Source: DASWHD01 sp036393335 | GTDB taxonomy: Bacteria; CG2-30-53-67; CG2-30-70-394 | NCBI GenBank assembly: GCA_036393335.1 | Contig: DASWHD010000010.1 | Location: 1-19,383 of the forward strand | Direction of reading: 5' to 3' | Length of the DNA: 19,383 nucleotides | In this document: piece after piece, positions 1 through 7,704 of the stretch | How positions within the stretch are numbered: position 1 is the first letter of the stretch | Layout of the letters: each line of letters starts with the position of its first letter | Program-made: the position numbers and the translations under genes | The notes under the pieces: model-generated | Seen by the model: only the letters and a program-made list of their open reading frames with translations | What the model was told of the DNA's origin: nothing | Database searches by the model: none

Positions 1-145
1 CACGGAGATGGTGATGCCCGGGGACAACTGTGCGATGGAGGTGAGCTTGATCACGCCGATTGCGATGGAGAAGGAGCTGCGCTTTGCGATCCGTGAAGGC
101 GGCCACACCGTCGGTGCCGGCGTCATCGCCGAGGTGATCGAGTAG
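1..145 (+). CDS. tuf: Elongation factor Tu, C-terminal end (partial)
   Basis: Only the last 47 codons are present, read in the frame starting at base 2 and ending at TAG 143-145. The visible piece carries the domain III signature of EF-Tu: EMVMPGDN, then LITPIAM, then LRFAIREGGHTVGAGV. EF-Tu is the GTPase that delivers aminoacyl-tRNA to the ribosomal A site. The C-terminal ending AEVIE resembles EF-Tu of deep-branching Gram-negative phyla more than the enterobacterial form. Its place 44 nt before rpsJ is the usual str-to-S10 junction, so the window opens inside a larger translation gene cluster. The G domain lies outside the window. Confidence 0.95.
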   Translation, partial: TEMVMPGDNCAMEVSLITPIAMEKELRFAIREGGHTVGAGVIAEVIE

Positions 146-189
146 GGCCGGCCGGGCAGGCGACGTCCCAAGGGAGAAGGGTTCCATCC

Positions 190-504
190 ATGGAAATGGT
201 CTCGTCCACGATTAGTATCAAGCTGCGTTCGTTCGATCACCGCCATCTCGACCGGTCGGTGGGCGAGATCGTGGATACCGCGCAACGTACCGGTGCGACC
301 GTGGCCGGTCCGATCCCGTTACCCACCGAGATTCGCAAGTTTACCGTGCTGCGCTCGCCGCACGTCGACAAGAAATCTCGCGACCAATTCGAGATACGCA
401 CCCACAAGCGGCTCATCAAGATCCTGGAGCCGACCGCGCAGACCATCGATGCCCTGATGAAGCTGGATCTCTCGGCGGGCGTCGACGTGGAAATCAAGCT
501 GTAG
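190..504 (+). CDS. rpsJ: 30S ribosomal protein S10 (NusE)
   Basis: The 104-aa product has the usual S10 length. It shows the conserved ISIKLRSFDH start of the fold and the SPHVDKKSRDQFEIRTHKR segment (about residues 56-74), the extended loop that reaches into the 30S head. S10 is part of the 30S head and also acts as NusE in transcription antitermination with NusB. The ATG at 190 is chosen because AAGG at 177-180 lies 9 nt upstream; a second in-frame ATG at 196 would be too far from it. It is the first gene of the S10 block, and no promoter is evident in the 44-nt gap after tuf. Confidence 0.97.
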   Translation: MEMVSSTISIKLRSFDHRHLDRSVGEIVDTAQRTGATVAGPIPLPTEIRKFTVLRSPHVDKKSRDQFEIRTHKRLIKILEPTAQTIDALMKLDLSAGVDVEIKL

Positions 505-517
505 GACGGTTGCCGCT

Positions 518-1135
518 ATGAACGTGATCGTGGGCAGAAAACTGGGCATGACCCAGGTCTTTGACGACGAGGGTCACGCCATCCCGGTGACCGTAGTGAG
601 CGCCGGTCCGTGTGCCGTTGTGCAGAAGAAGAGCAAGGAGCGCGACGGCTACGATGCCCTGCAGATCGGCTACGAGGTGGCGAAGGAGAAACATCTGAGC
701 CGCGCGCGCATCGGCCATTACAAGGCCGCCGGCACGCCGCTGATGCGGGTGCTCACGGAGATCCGCCTCGATGCTCCCAGCGACCTCGCCGTGGGTGACC
801 AGATTACGGTCGCGGCGTTTTCCGCGGGCGACGTCGTCAAGGTCACGGGTCGCACCAAGGGACGCGGCTTCCAGGGGGTCGTGCGGCGCCACGGACACCA
901 TGGTGGGCGCATGACCCACGGGTCGCATTTTCATCGAGCGCCTGGCTCGCTCGGCGCGTCGGCCGATCCCTCCCACGTGCGCAAGGGGACCAAGCTGCCC
1001 GGGCACATGGGTGACCAACGGGTGACCGTCAAGAACCTGCAAGTAGTCCGGGTGCTGCCGGAGGACAACCTGTTGCTCATCCGCGGGGGGGTGCCGGGTG
1101 CGGTCAATGGCCTGCTGCGGATTACCCGGGCGTAG
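518..1135 (+). CDS. rplC: 50S ribosomal protein L3
   Basis: The 205-aa product matches bacterial L3 in length. L3 nucleates 23S rRNA folding and places a long loop near the peptidyl transferase centre. Visible signatures are the start GRKLGMTQVF (residues 6-15) and the loop GSHFHRAPGSLGAS (135-148), followed by LPGHMGDQRVTV (160-171). The E. coli glutamine methylated by PrmB lies in a GQMG motif; here the corresponding position appears to be His (GHMG), so that modification is unlikely at this site. The gene follows rpsJ after 13 nt and precedes rplD by 10 nt, as expected in an S10 operon. Confidence 0.97.
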   Translation: MNVIVGRKLGMTQVFDDEGHAIPVTVVSAGPCAVVQKKSKERDGYDALQIGYEVAKEKHLSRARIGHYKAAGTPLMRVLTEIRLDAPSDLAVGDQITVAAFSAGDVVKVTGRTKGRGFQGVVRRHGHHGGRMTHGSHFHRAPGSLGASADPSHVRKGTKLPGHMGDQRVTVKNLQVVRVLPEDNLLLIRGGVPGAVNGLLRITRA

Positions 1136-1145
1136 GGAATAAAAC

Positions 1146-1772
1146 ATGGCGAAGGTTTCCGTAATCGATCACGACGGCAAGTCCCTGCGCGAGCTGGAGC
1201 TCGCCGATCACCTGTTCGCAGTGGAGTGGAGCGACGGGTGCGTCTACGACACGGTGCGTGCGTGGGGAGCCTCCCGCCGCGCCGGCACTGCCTCTACCAA
1301 GGGCCGTGCCGAGGTCAGTGGCGGCGGCAAGAAGCCGTGGCGCCAGAAGGGTACTGGCCGCGCGCGCGCTGGCTCCAACCGCTCGCCCTTGTGGCGCGGC
1401 GGCGGTGTGGTCTTCGGCCCGAAACCCCGTGACTACTCGTACAAGGTGCCCAAGAAGGTGCGCGCCCGCGCCCTCGGCGCGGTGCTCACCGACAAGCTCG
1501 CGGGCGGCAACTTGCTGGTCGTCGATGCCCTCGCCCTGCCGGGGCCGAAGACCAAGGAAGCGGTCGCGTTGTTGGGCGGCGTGGGTGCCACGGGCAACGT
1601 CCTGGTGGTGGTCGATCAGGAGGACCGCAACCTCTTCTTGGCGATGCGCAACCTGCCCGACGTGCACGTGATTCACGTCTCCCAGATCAACGTCTACAAC
1701 CTGTTGTGGGCGAACAGCGTGGTGGTGACTGAGGCCGCGCTGGTGGCACTTCAGGAGGCCCGCGGCCGATGA
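1146..1772 (+). CDS. rplD: 50S ribosomal protein L4
   Basis: The 208-aa product is L4, a 50S protein whose long loop lines the peptide exit tunnel. The diagnostic loop KKPWRQKGTGRARAG (residues 62-76) is followed by SPLWRGGGVVFGPKPRDY (80-97), both nearly invariant in bacteria. In E. coli L4 also represses its own operon through the S10 leader; that leader would lie upstream of this window if it exists here. The stop overlaps the rplW start by ATGA (1769-1772), which suggests translational coupling. Confidence 0.97.
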   Translation: MAKVSVIDHDGKSLRELELADHLFAVEWSDGCVYDTVRAWGASRRAGTASTKGRAEVSGGGKKPWRQKGTGRARAGSNRSPLWRGGGVVFGPKPRDYSYKVPKKVRARALGAVLTDKLAGGNLLVVDALALPGPKTKEAVALLGGVGATGNVLVVVDQEDRNLFLAMRNLPDVHVIHVSQINVYNLLWANSVVVTEAALVALQEARGR

Positions 1773-2077
1773 AGCTCGACCTCGCCGACATCATCCTGCG
1801 GCCCCTGCTCACGGAAAAGAGCATGGGGCTGTCCGAGGCCTCTCGTCAGGTCACCTTCGAAGTGCACCCGGCCGCCAACAAGGTGCTCGTTCGCCAGGCG
1901 GTGGAACGCCTGTTCGAGGTGCACGTGACCGGCGTGCGGATCATCAACGTGCGGGGCAAGGCCAAGCGCTTCGGGATGCGCATGGGGCGCCGCAAGAACT
2001 GGAAGAAGGCGCTCGTGCACCTCGCCGAGGGCCAGTCCCTCGATGTCTTCGAAGGGGTCCCTGAAGGCGAGGAATAA
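1769..2077 (+). CDS. rplW: 50S ribosomal protein L23
   Basis: The 102-aa product is L23, which sits at the tunnel exit and docks trigger factor and SRP. Family marks are DIILRPLLTEKSM near the N-terminus, VHPAANKVLVRQAVERLFEV in the middle, and the basic segment RFGMRMGRRKNWKKALVHL that forms the tunnel-facing loop. Its ATG lies inside the end of rplD (ATGA overlap), and rplB follows after 26 nt. Length and sequence are ordinary. Confidence 0.96.
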   Translation: MKLDLADIILRPLLTEKSMGLSEASRQVTFEVHPAANKVLVRQAVERLFEVHVTGVRIINVRGKAKRFGMRMGRRKNWKKALVHLAEGQSLDVFEGVPEGEE

Positions 2078-2103
2078 CGCGCCTCATCGCTGGGTAAATT
2101 GTC

Positions 2104-2928
2104 ATGGGCATTCGTAGCTTCAAGCCGACCTCTCCGGGCAGGCGCGCCCTGGCCGCGTCGGATTTCGCGGAGATCACCCGCAGCCGGCCAGAGAAGAGCC
2201 TGCTCACACCGCTGAAGAAGAGCGCCGGGCGGAACAACAAGGGAGAGATCACTTCCCGGCGGCGCGGCGGCGGCCACAAGCGTCGCTACCGGGTGATCGA
2301 CTTCAAGCGTAACAAGATCGGCGTCCCGGCACGGGTGCAATCGATCGAGTACGATCCCAACCGCTCCGCGCGGATCGCCCTGCTGGTTTACGCCGACGGT
2401 GAACGACGCTACATCCTCGCGCCCAAGGGGCTGGAAGTGGGGCATCGGGTCATGTCCGGACCTACGGCCGACATCACACCGGGCAGCAGCCTGAAGCTCG
2501 CCGACATCCCGCTCGGTACCATGATCCACAACATCGAGCTCCGCCCAGGCAAGGGTGGGCAGCTCGTGCGCAGCGCCGGCGGCGGTGCGCAGCTCCTGGC
2601 CAAGGAGGGGGCCTACGCTCACATCCGCCTGCCGTCCAGTGAAGTCCGGTTGGTGCACATCGAGTGCACCGCAACCATCGGTGAGGTGGGGTTTGCGGAG
2701 CATGGCAACATCAACCTGGGCAAGGCGGGGCGGTCGCGGTGGCTGGGCCGTCGTCCCGAGGTGCGTGGGGTTGCGATGAACCCGGTGGACCACCCGCACG
2801 GCGGGGGTGAGGGGCGTACCTCCGGCGGCCGTCATCCGGTGACTCCGTGGGGTATACCGACCCGCGGATACCGTACCCGCAACAACCGGCGCACCGAGCG
2901 TTTCCGGGTCGCACGGCGCAAGAAGTAA
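2104..2928 (+). CDS. rplB: 50S ribosomal protein L2
   Basis: The 274-aa product is L2, required for subunit joining and peptidyl transferase assembly. It has an N-terminal RNA-binding OB fold (RRRGGGHKRRYRVIDFKR, residues 52-69), an SH3-like domain in the middle, and the C-terminal signature MNPVDHPHGGGEGR (225-238). His230 corresponds to the conserved histidine 229 of E. coli L2. The tail RYRTRNNRRT-like basic stretch and terminal RRKK are typical. It sits between rplW and rpsS as usual. Confidence 0.97.
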   Translation: MGIRSFKPTSPGRRALAASDFAEITRSRPEKSLLTPLKKSAGRNNKGEITSRRRGGGHKRRYRVIDFKRNKIGVPARVQSIEYDPNRSARIALLVYADGERRYILAPKGLEVGHRVMSGPTADITPGSSLKLADIPLGTMIHNIELRPGKGGQLVRSAGGGAQLLAKEGAYAHIRLPSSEVRLVHIECTATIGEVGFAEHGNINLGKAGRSRWLGRRPEVRGVAMNPVDHPHGGGEGRTSGGRHPVTPWGIPTRGYRTRNNRRTERFRVARRKK

Positions 2929-2946
2929 GCCTACGGAGAAAAGTAG

Positions 2947-3228
<282 letters not shown>

Positions 3229-3240
3229 GCGGTGGCGGTC

Positions 3241-3570
3241 ATGGAAATTCGCGCGGTCTCCCGATTTAATCGCATTGCCCCGCAGAAGCTGCGTCTGTTC
3301 GCCGACCTGGCGCGCGGGCGGCGCGTGAATGAGGTGCTCGCGGACCTGAGTCAGATGCCGCAGAAGGGAGCGCGGATCGTCGAGCGGTCGATTCGTGCGG
3401 CGGTCGCCAACGCCGAGGATCGCGAGCACGAGGACGTGGAACAGATGCGCGTCGCGCAGATCTTCGTCGATGGCGGACCAACCCTGCGGCGCATGCGTCC
3501 CCGCGCCATGGGGCGCGCCGGCATCCTGCACAAGCCCACCGCTCACTTGACCGTAGTGCTAGACGTCTGA
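3241..3570 (+). CDS. rplV: 50S ribosomal protein L22
   Basis: From the ATG at 3241 the product is 109 aa; an in-frame GTG at 3232 would add three residues and cannot be excluded, since GAGGG at 3216-3220 lies 11 nt before it. L22 lines the exit tunnel through a long beta hairpin. The hairpin core is present as IFVDGGPTLRRMRPRAMGRA. Two spots look divergent compared with the common family pattern: RIAPQKLRLFADL replaces the usual SPRKARLVADL, and GILHKPTAHLTV follows the hairpin where most bacteria have a RIRKRTSHITV-like strand. The reading frame is intact, so I regard this as lineage divergence. Confidence 0.94.
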   Translation: MEIRAVSRFNRIAPQKLRLFADLARGRRVNEVLADLSQMPQKGARIVERSIRAAVANAEDREHEDVEQMRVAQIFVDGGPTLRRMRPRAMGRAGILHKPTAHLTVVLDV

Positions 3571-3616
3571 GGCCGGGCCAGGGCTCATTTGCCAATCGGG
3601 TAACAGGGAGCAATTC

Positions 3617-4276
3617 GTGGGACAGAAGATCCATCCAATCGGGTTCCGGCTCGGGGTGATTCGCGGCTGGCAGTCACGCTGGTATGCGCCCAAGGGGGAG
3701 TATGCCAAGCTCCTGCATGAGGACCTGCGCATCCGCCAGTACATCAAGGACAAGTTCTACCATACCGGAATCTCGCGCGTGGAAATCGAGCGTGCGGCCA
3801 AGCGCATCCGGGTGCACGTGTTCACCGCGCGGCCGGGCATCATCATCGGCAAGAAGGGCGCCGACATCGAAGCGCTGAAGAAGGAGCTGACGAAGCTCAC
3901 CGGCAAGGACGTCTACATCAACATCCGTGAGATCAAGCGGCCGGAGCTCGATGCACAGTTGGTCGCCGAGAGTGTGGCGCAGCAGTTGGAACGGCGCGTC
4001 GCTTTCCGCCGTGCCATGAAGAAGACCGTGACCAACACCATGCGGTTCGGTGCCCAGGGGATCAAGATCCACGTCGCCGGGCGCCTCGGCGGCGCGGAGA
4101 TGGCGCGCCGCGAGTGGTACCGGGAGGGGCGGGTACCGCTGCAGACGATCCGCGCGGACATCGACTACGGCTTTGCCAAGGCCCTCACGACCTACGGCGT
4201 TATCGGCGTCAAGGTGTGGCTGTTCAAGGGTGAGGTGTTGACCAGCGAGGAGGCCGAGTCACCGCTCAATGCTTGA
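3617..4276 (+). CDS. rpsC: 30S ribosomal protein S3
   Basis: The 219-aa product is S3, which forms part of the mRNA entry channel and helicase of the 30S subunit. It starts at GTG (MGQKIHPIGFRLG) with GGGAG at 3606-3610 six nt upstream. A KH domain is visible as ARPGIIIGKKGADIE (71-85) and the C-terminal domain as GIKIHVAGRLGGAEMAR with WYREGRVPLQTIRADIDYG. Length is normal. The 46-nt gap before it is one of the larger ones in this part of the operon but shows no clear signal. Confidence 0.97.
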   Translation: MGQKIHPIGFRLGVIRGWQSRWYAPKGEYAKLLHEDLRIRQYIKDKFYHTGISRVEIERAAKRIRVHVFTARPGIIIGKKGADIEALKKELTKLTGKDVYINIREIKRPELDAQLVAESVAQQLERRVAFRRAMKKTVTNTMRFGAQGIKIHVAGRLGGAEMARREWYREGRVPLQTIRADIDYGFAKALTTYGVIGVKVWLFKGEVLTSEEAESPLNA

Positions 4277-4304
4277 GCTCAGGGCGTGATCTCCGGGATT
4301 TGCC

Positions 4305-4730
4305 ATGCTGTCACCGAAGAAGGTCAAGCACCGCAAGGTGCAGAAGAAGCTCAACCTGCGGAGCACGGCGGGTTCCGGTCAGGAGCTTAGCTTCGGCTCC
4401 TACGGCCTGCAGGCCGTGGAGAATGGCTGGCTAACCTCGCGCCAGATCGAGTCCGCCCGCGTGGCGATCACGCGGCACGTCAAGCGTGGCGGCAAGATGT
4501 GGATCCGGGTCTTCCCGGACAAGCCAATCACCCAGAAACCTGCGGAGACCCGCATGGGGAAGGGCAAGGGGGCGCCGGAGTTCTGGGTGGCCGTCATCCA
4601 CCCCGGGCGCATCCTCTACGAGCTCCAGGGCATTGATGAAGAGACTGCCCGTGAGGCGTTTCGTCTGGCGGCCTATAAGCTGCCGTTCAAGACCCGCTTC
4701 ATCTCCAAGACGTCGGAGGTGATGCCATGA
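4305..4730 (+). CDS. rplP: 50S ribosomal protein L16
   Basis: The 141-aa product is L16, which binds near the A and P site tRNA elbows and is needed for 50S maturation. Conserved parts are SFGSYGLQAVE, WIRVFPDKPITQKP (66-79), and RMGKGKGAPEFWVAVI from residue 83; Arg83 corresponds to the arginine hydroxylated in E. coli L16. The N-terminal basic loop differs: residues 14-27 read KKLNLRSTAGSGQE rather than the common KGRMRGKA-type stretch. No alternative frame restores the common form. It overlaps rpmC by ATGA (4727-4730). Confidence 0.96.
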   Translation: MLSPKKVKHRKVQKKLNLRSTAGSGQELSFGSYGLQAVENGWLTSRQIESARVAITRHVKRGGKMWIRVFPDKPITQKPAETRMGKGKGAPEFWVAVIHPGRILYELQGIDEETAREAFRLAAYKLPFKTRFISKTSEVMP

Positions 4731-4921
4731 AGGCGGCAGAGTTGCGCAAGCTGTCGCAGGAGGAGCTCGAGCAGCGCGTTCGCGACGCCAAGCGCGAGCT
4801 CATGGACCTGCGTTTTCAGGCCGTCAGTGGCCGGCTGGTAAAGACTTCCGAGCTGCGTCGTCTGCGTACCGACATTGCGCAGATGAAGACCGTCGCGAAC
4901 CAGATGAGTCGAAAGGGCTAG
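4727..4921 (+). CDS. rpmC: 50S ribosomal protein L29
   Basis: The 64-aa product is L29, a small two-helix protein near the exit tunnel that helps dock trigger factor. The family pattern ELRKLSQEELEQRV, RELMDLRFQAVSGRL and RTDIAQMKTV is clear. It starts within the rplP stop (ATGA overlap), which suggests coupled translation, and rpsQ follows after 4 nt. Confidence 0.96.
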   Translation: MKAAELRKLSQEELEQRVRDAKRELMDLRFQAVSGRLVKTSELRRLRTDIAQMKTVANQMSRKG

Positions 4922-4925
4922 GGCG

Positions 4926-5183
4926 ATGGCGACCAAGCTACACAAGCGCTCCCTGATCGGTGAGGTGGTGAGCGACAAGATGGAGAAGACGGTGGTGGTA
5001 CAGGTCCAACGGGTGACCACTCATCCTCTGTATCATCGGACGATCCGTACCTCGAAGCGGTACAAGGCCCACGATCCCGGCAAGCAGTGTCAGATGGGGG
5101 ATACGGTGCGCATCGTCGAGTGCCGGCCCATCAGTAAAGACAAAAAATTTCGCGTCGCCGAAGTGCTGGAACGCGCGGAGTAG
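4926..5183 (+). CDS. rpsQ: 30S ribosomal protein S17
   Basis: The 85-aa product is S17, a primary 16S rRNA-binding protein with an OB fold. Typical segments are GEVVSDKMEKTVVVQVQR, HPLYHRTIRTSKRYKAHD and GDTVRIVECRPISKDKKF. Length matches bacterial S17. It lies between rpmC and rplN, the standard place. Confidence 0.97.
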   Translation: MATKLHKRSLIGEVVSDKMEKTVVVQVQRVTTHPLYHRTIRTSKRYKAHDPGKQCQMGDTVRIVECRPISKDKKFRVAEVLERAE

Positions 5184-5197
5184 GGGAGCCTGGCAAG

Positions 5198-5566
5198 ATG
5201 ATTCAGCCGCAAACCGTCCTGACGGTGGCCGACAACTCGGGCGCCAAGAAGGTCATGTGCATACGGGTGTTGAAGGGCGGCACCGCGCGCTACGCCTCCG
5301 TAGGCGACATCATCAAGGTCTCGGTCAAGCAGGCCACCCCCGGTGGCAACGTGAAAAAAGGCGCGGTGATGGACGCCGTGGTGGTGCGCACCAAGGACGC
5401 GATCCAGCGGCAGGATGGCTCGGTGATTCGCTTCGACGACAACGCCGCCGTGCTCATCAATCGCCAGAAGGAGCCCTTGGGGACGCGCATCTTCGGACCC
5501 ATCGCGCGCGAGCTGCGCTGGAAGCGGTTCATGCGCATCGCCTCTTTGGCACCCGAGGTCCTGTGA
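5198..5566 (+). CDS. rplN: 50S ribosomal protein L14
   Basis: The 122-aa product is L14, which forms intersubunit bridges and binds the silencing factor RsfS. It begins MIQPQTVLTVADNSGAKK and contains VVVRTKD, GSVIRFDDNAAVLIN and GTRIFGPIARELR, and ends with SLAPEVL. These features and the exact length identify it. The tryptophan after ARELR, where many species have Asp or Glu, is a minor oddity. In E. coli the spc operon starts here behind its own promoter; I see no promoter in the 14-nt gap, so S10 and spc genes seem continuous. Confidence 0.97.
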   Translation: MIQPQTVLTVADNSGAKKVMCIRVLKGGTARYASVGDIIKVSVKQATPGGNVKKGAVMDAVVVRTKDAIQRQDGSVIRFDDNAAVLINRQKEPLGTRIFGPIARELRWKRFMRIASLAPEVL

Positions 5567-5585
5567 TTCGGCGGAGGTAAGTCCA

Positions 5586-5906
5586 GTGCTAGCACGTATC
5601 AAGAAGGACGACACCGTCCGGGTGATTGCCGGCAAAGACAAAGGGGCCACTGGCCGCGTGTTGCGCGTGTTGCCGGAGCGCAACCGGGTCGTGGTAGAGC
5701 GGGTCAACATGGTCAAGCGCCATATGCGGCCGACGCAGTCACGGCCGGACGGCGGGATCCTCGAGATCGAAGCGGCGCTCCATCTCTCCAACGTGGTGCC
5801 GGTGTGTGGCAAATGTGGCCATGGTGGGAGAATTCGCCGCCAGCGAGTCGCTGACAAGAAGGTGCGCGTCTGCTCCAAGTGCGGGGAGCCCCTCGATAAG
5901 GTCTGA
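5586..5906 (+). CDS. rplX: 50S ribosomal protein L24, zinc-ribbon type
   Basis: The 106-aa product starts at GTG 5586 after GGAGG at 5573-5577. L24 is an assembly initiator for the 50S subunit and binds the 5' end of 23S rRNA. A KOW motif spans about residues 7-34 (DDTVRVIAGKDKGATGRVLRV in part). The C-terminal half carries two CxxC pairs, Cys74/Cys77 and Cys96/Cys99, forming a zinc ribbon that E. coli L24 lacks. The next gene, rplE, follows after only 4 nt. Confidence 0.97.
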   Translation: MLARIKKDDTVRVIAGKDKGATGRVLRVLPERNRVVVERVNMVKRHMRPTQSRPDGGILEIEAALHLSNVVPVCGKCGHGGRIRRQRVADKKVRVCSKCGEPLDKV

Positions 5907-5910
5907 CACC

Positions 5911-6450
5911 ATGGCTCGATTGCTCACCAAGTATCGCCAAGAGATCCTCCCCGCCCTGCGGGAGGAGTTCGGCTATAAGAACGCGTTGCAGGTACCACGG
6001 CTGGAGAAGATCGTGGTCAACGTCGGTCTCGGCGAGGGCTCACGTACCCCCGAGCTCCTGGACCATGCGGCGGAGGAGCTCGCCGCGATCACCGGCCAGC
6101 ACCCGGTCATCACTCGCGCCCGTAAGTCGATCGCGAATTTCCGGCTGCGCCAGGGTATGCCCGTCGGCTGTTGCGTGACCTTGCGTGGCAAGCAGATGTA
6201 CGAGTTTCTCGACCGCTTGGTGAACGCGTCGCTACCGCGTATCCGCGACTTTCGCGGGGTCTCTCCTCGGGCCTTTGACGGGCGGGGCAACTACACTCTG
6301 GGCCTCAAGGAGCAGATCCTTTTCCCGGAGATCGAGTACGACAAGGTGAGCAATGTGCACGGTATGGATATCTGTATCGTGTCCACGGCCAAGACGGACG
6401 AGGAAGCGCGGGCGTTGCTGCGCCACTTCGGGATGCCATTCCGTAACTAA
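5911..6450 (+). CDS. rplE: 50S ribosomal protein L5
   Basis: The 179-aa product from the ATG at 5911 matches bacterial L5, which binds 5S rRNA and touches the P-site tRNA. The reading frame is open further upstream, but starting there would overlap the end of rplX and the protein would not begin with the usual L5 N-terminus (MARLLTKYRQEILPAL). Other signatures are VPRLEKIVVNVGLGE, RKSIANFRLRQGMPVG, and IRDFRGVSPRAFDGRGNYTLGLKEQ, with FPEIEYDKV nearby. Confidence 0.97.
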   Translation: MARLLTKYRQEILPALREEFGYKNALQVPRLEKIVVNVGLGEGSRTPELLDHAAEELAAITGQHPVITRARKSIANFRLRQGMPVGCCVTLRGKQMYEFLDRLVNASLPRIRDFRGVSPRAFDGRGNYTLGLKEQILFPEIEYDKVSNVHGMDICIVSTAKTDEEARALLRHFGMPFRN

Positions 6451-6468
6451 AACACGAGGGAGTCTTCT

Positions 6469-6654
6469 GTGGCGAGAACAGGCTTACGCGTGCGGGCTTC
6501 ACGGCCTGCTAAATACAAAGTACGGGACTATAACCGGTGTAGCCGGTGCGGGCGCGCGCGCGCTTATCTGCGCCTGTTCGCCATGTGCCGCATCTGCTTC
6601 CGTGAGCTCGCTCTGCGCGGTGAGATTCAAGGTGTCACCAAGTCGAGCTGGTAA
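6469..6654 (+). CDS. rpsN: 30S ribosomal protein S14, short zinc-binding (type Z) form
   Basis: The 61-aa product starts at GTG 6469. S14 sits in the 30S head near S3 and S19. This is the short form with a zinc finger from Cys24, Cys27, Cys40 and Cys43 (NRCSRCGR and MCRICFREL), ending GVTKSSW. E. coli and most proteobacteria of the beta and gamma classes have a 101-aa form without these cysteines, so this gene argues against such an origin. GAGGGAG at 6457-6463 provides the ribosome-binding site. Confidence 0.96.
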   Translation: MARTGLRVRASRPAKYKVRDYNRCSRCGRARAYLRLFAMCRICFRELALRGEIQGVTKSSW

Positions 6655-6695
6655 GCCCGTAAGCCGCGACCGCCGCGTCGCATAGGACCCATCCC

Positions 6696-7100
6696 ATGGT
6701 CATGACCGATCCTATCGCCGATCTCTTGACGCGCATCCGCAATGCCATCCAGGCGGAGCACGCCGAGGTGTCGATTCCGCACTCTCGCCTCAAGGAGAGC
6801 ATCCTCCAGATCATGCAGCGGGAGGGCTACGTCTCGGGCTTCGACGTCGAGCGCGACGGTGCCAAGGCGAGTCTCACGGTCTACCTCAAGCGGGGTGGGG
6901 TGGGCGGCCGCGAGAGTGCCGTGCGCGGCATGCGTCGGGTGAGCTCCCCCGGTTGCCGGGTATACGTGCGTGCCGCGGAGCTCCCGCGGGTGCTGGATGG
7001 CCTCGGGGTCGCGATTATCTCCACTCCCAATGGGTTGATGACCGACCGCGAGGCGCGTCGCGCCCACCTCGGTGGGGAGGTCCTCTGCAAACTCTGGTGA
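6696..7100 (+). CDS. rpsH: 30S ribosomal protein S8
   Basis: The 134-aa product is S8, a primary binder of the 16S central domain and, in E. coli, translational repressor of the spc operon. It shows TDPIADLLTRIRNA at the start, IPHSRLKESI, and the C-terminal ISTPNGLMTDREARRAHLGGEVLC. The ATG at 6696 is preferred over the one at 6702 because AGGA at 6684-6687 lies 8 nt upstream. The 41-nt gap before it is plain. Confidence 0.96.
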   Translation: MVMTDPIADLLTRIRNAIQAEHAEVSIPHSRLKESILQIMQREGYVSGFDVERDGAKASLTVYLKRGGVGGRESAVRGMRRVSSPGCRVYVRAAELPRVLDGLGVAIISTPNGLMTDREARRAHLGGEVLCKLW

Positions 7101-7146
7101 TGGCCGACGACCCCGCCGCCGTCGCTCCCCCCAAGGTACTATGACC

Positions 7147-7686
7147 ATGTCCAGGATCGGTCGCTCGCCCATAACTATTCCCTCCGGGGTCACTGCCACG
7201 ATCACCGCTGAGACGGTGGTCGCCAAAGGACCGAAGGGAGAATCCTCGGTGCCGCTCCCGACCGGGGTCGCAGCACAGATCGCCGGTGGCGTCTTGACCG
7301 TCAAGGCGCTGGACGCGAATCGCACGGTCGGCGCCACGCAGGGATTGACTCGCGCCCTTCTGGCGAACCTCATCCACGGCGTCCACGCGGGGTTCACCAA
7401 GGAGCTGGAGCTCGTCGGCGTGGGGTACCGCGTCGCCCTCCAGGGCCGCAGCCTGGAGTTTAACCTCGGCTTCTCCCATCCCGTCGCCTTCCCCCTGCCG
7501 GACGGTGTCGAGGCGCGGGTGGAGGGCCAGACGAAGCTGGTGCTGTCCAGCGTGGACAAACAGCTCCTCGGCCAGGTGGCGGCCGACATCCGGGCGTTGC
7601 GGCCGCCCGAGCCATACAAGGGTAAGGGAGTCCGTTACGCGAACGAGCATGTCCGCCGCAAGGCAGGCAAGAGCGGTAAGGCATAA
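7147..7686 (+). CDS. rplF: 50S ribosomal protein L6
   Basis: The 179-aa product is L6, near the sarcin-ricin loop and factor-binding site. It begins MSRIGRSPITIPSGV and shows the two repeated domains, with VKGPKGE-like GPKGESSVPL early and GVGYRVALQGRSLEFNLGFSHP in the second, then the tail PPEPYKGKGVRYANEHVRRKAGKSGKA in part. AAGG at 7133-7136 is 10 nt before the ATG at 7147; an ATG two codons earlier (7141) is an alternative with only 4 nt spacing. The frame is also open back into the end of rpsH, which I do not count. Confidence 0.96.
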   Translation: MSRIGRSPITIPSGVTATITAETVVAKGPKGESSVPLPTGVAAQIAGGVLTVKALDANRTVGATQGLTRALLANLIHGVHAGFTKELELVGVGYRVALQGRSLEFNLGFSHPVAFPLPDGVEARVEGQTKLVLSSVDKQLLGQVAADIRALRPPEPYKGKGVRYANEHVRRKAGKSGKA

Positions 7687-7704
7687 GTCCGCGAGGGATA
7701 TGAG

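Noticed and set aside
4305..4400. Frameshift in rplP explaining the odd N-terminal loop
   Set aside because: Neither of the other two frames gives a better L16-like sequence between the conserved flanks.
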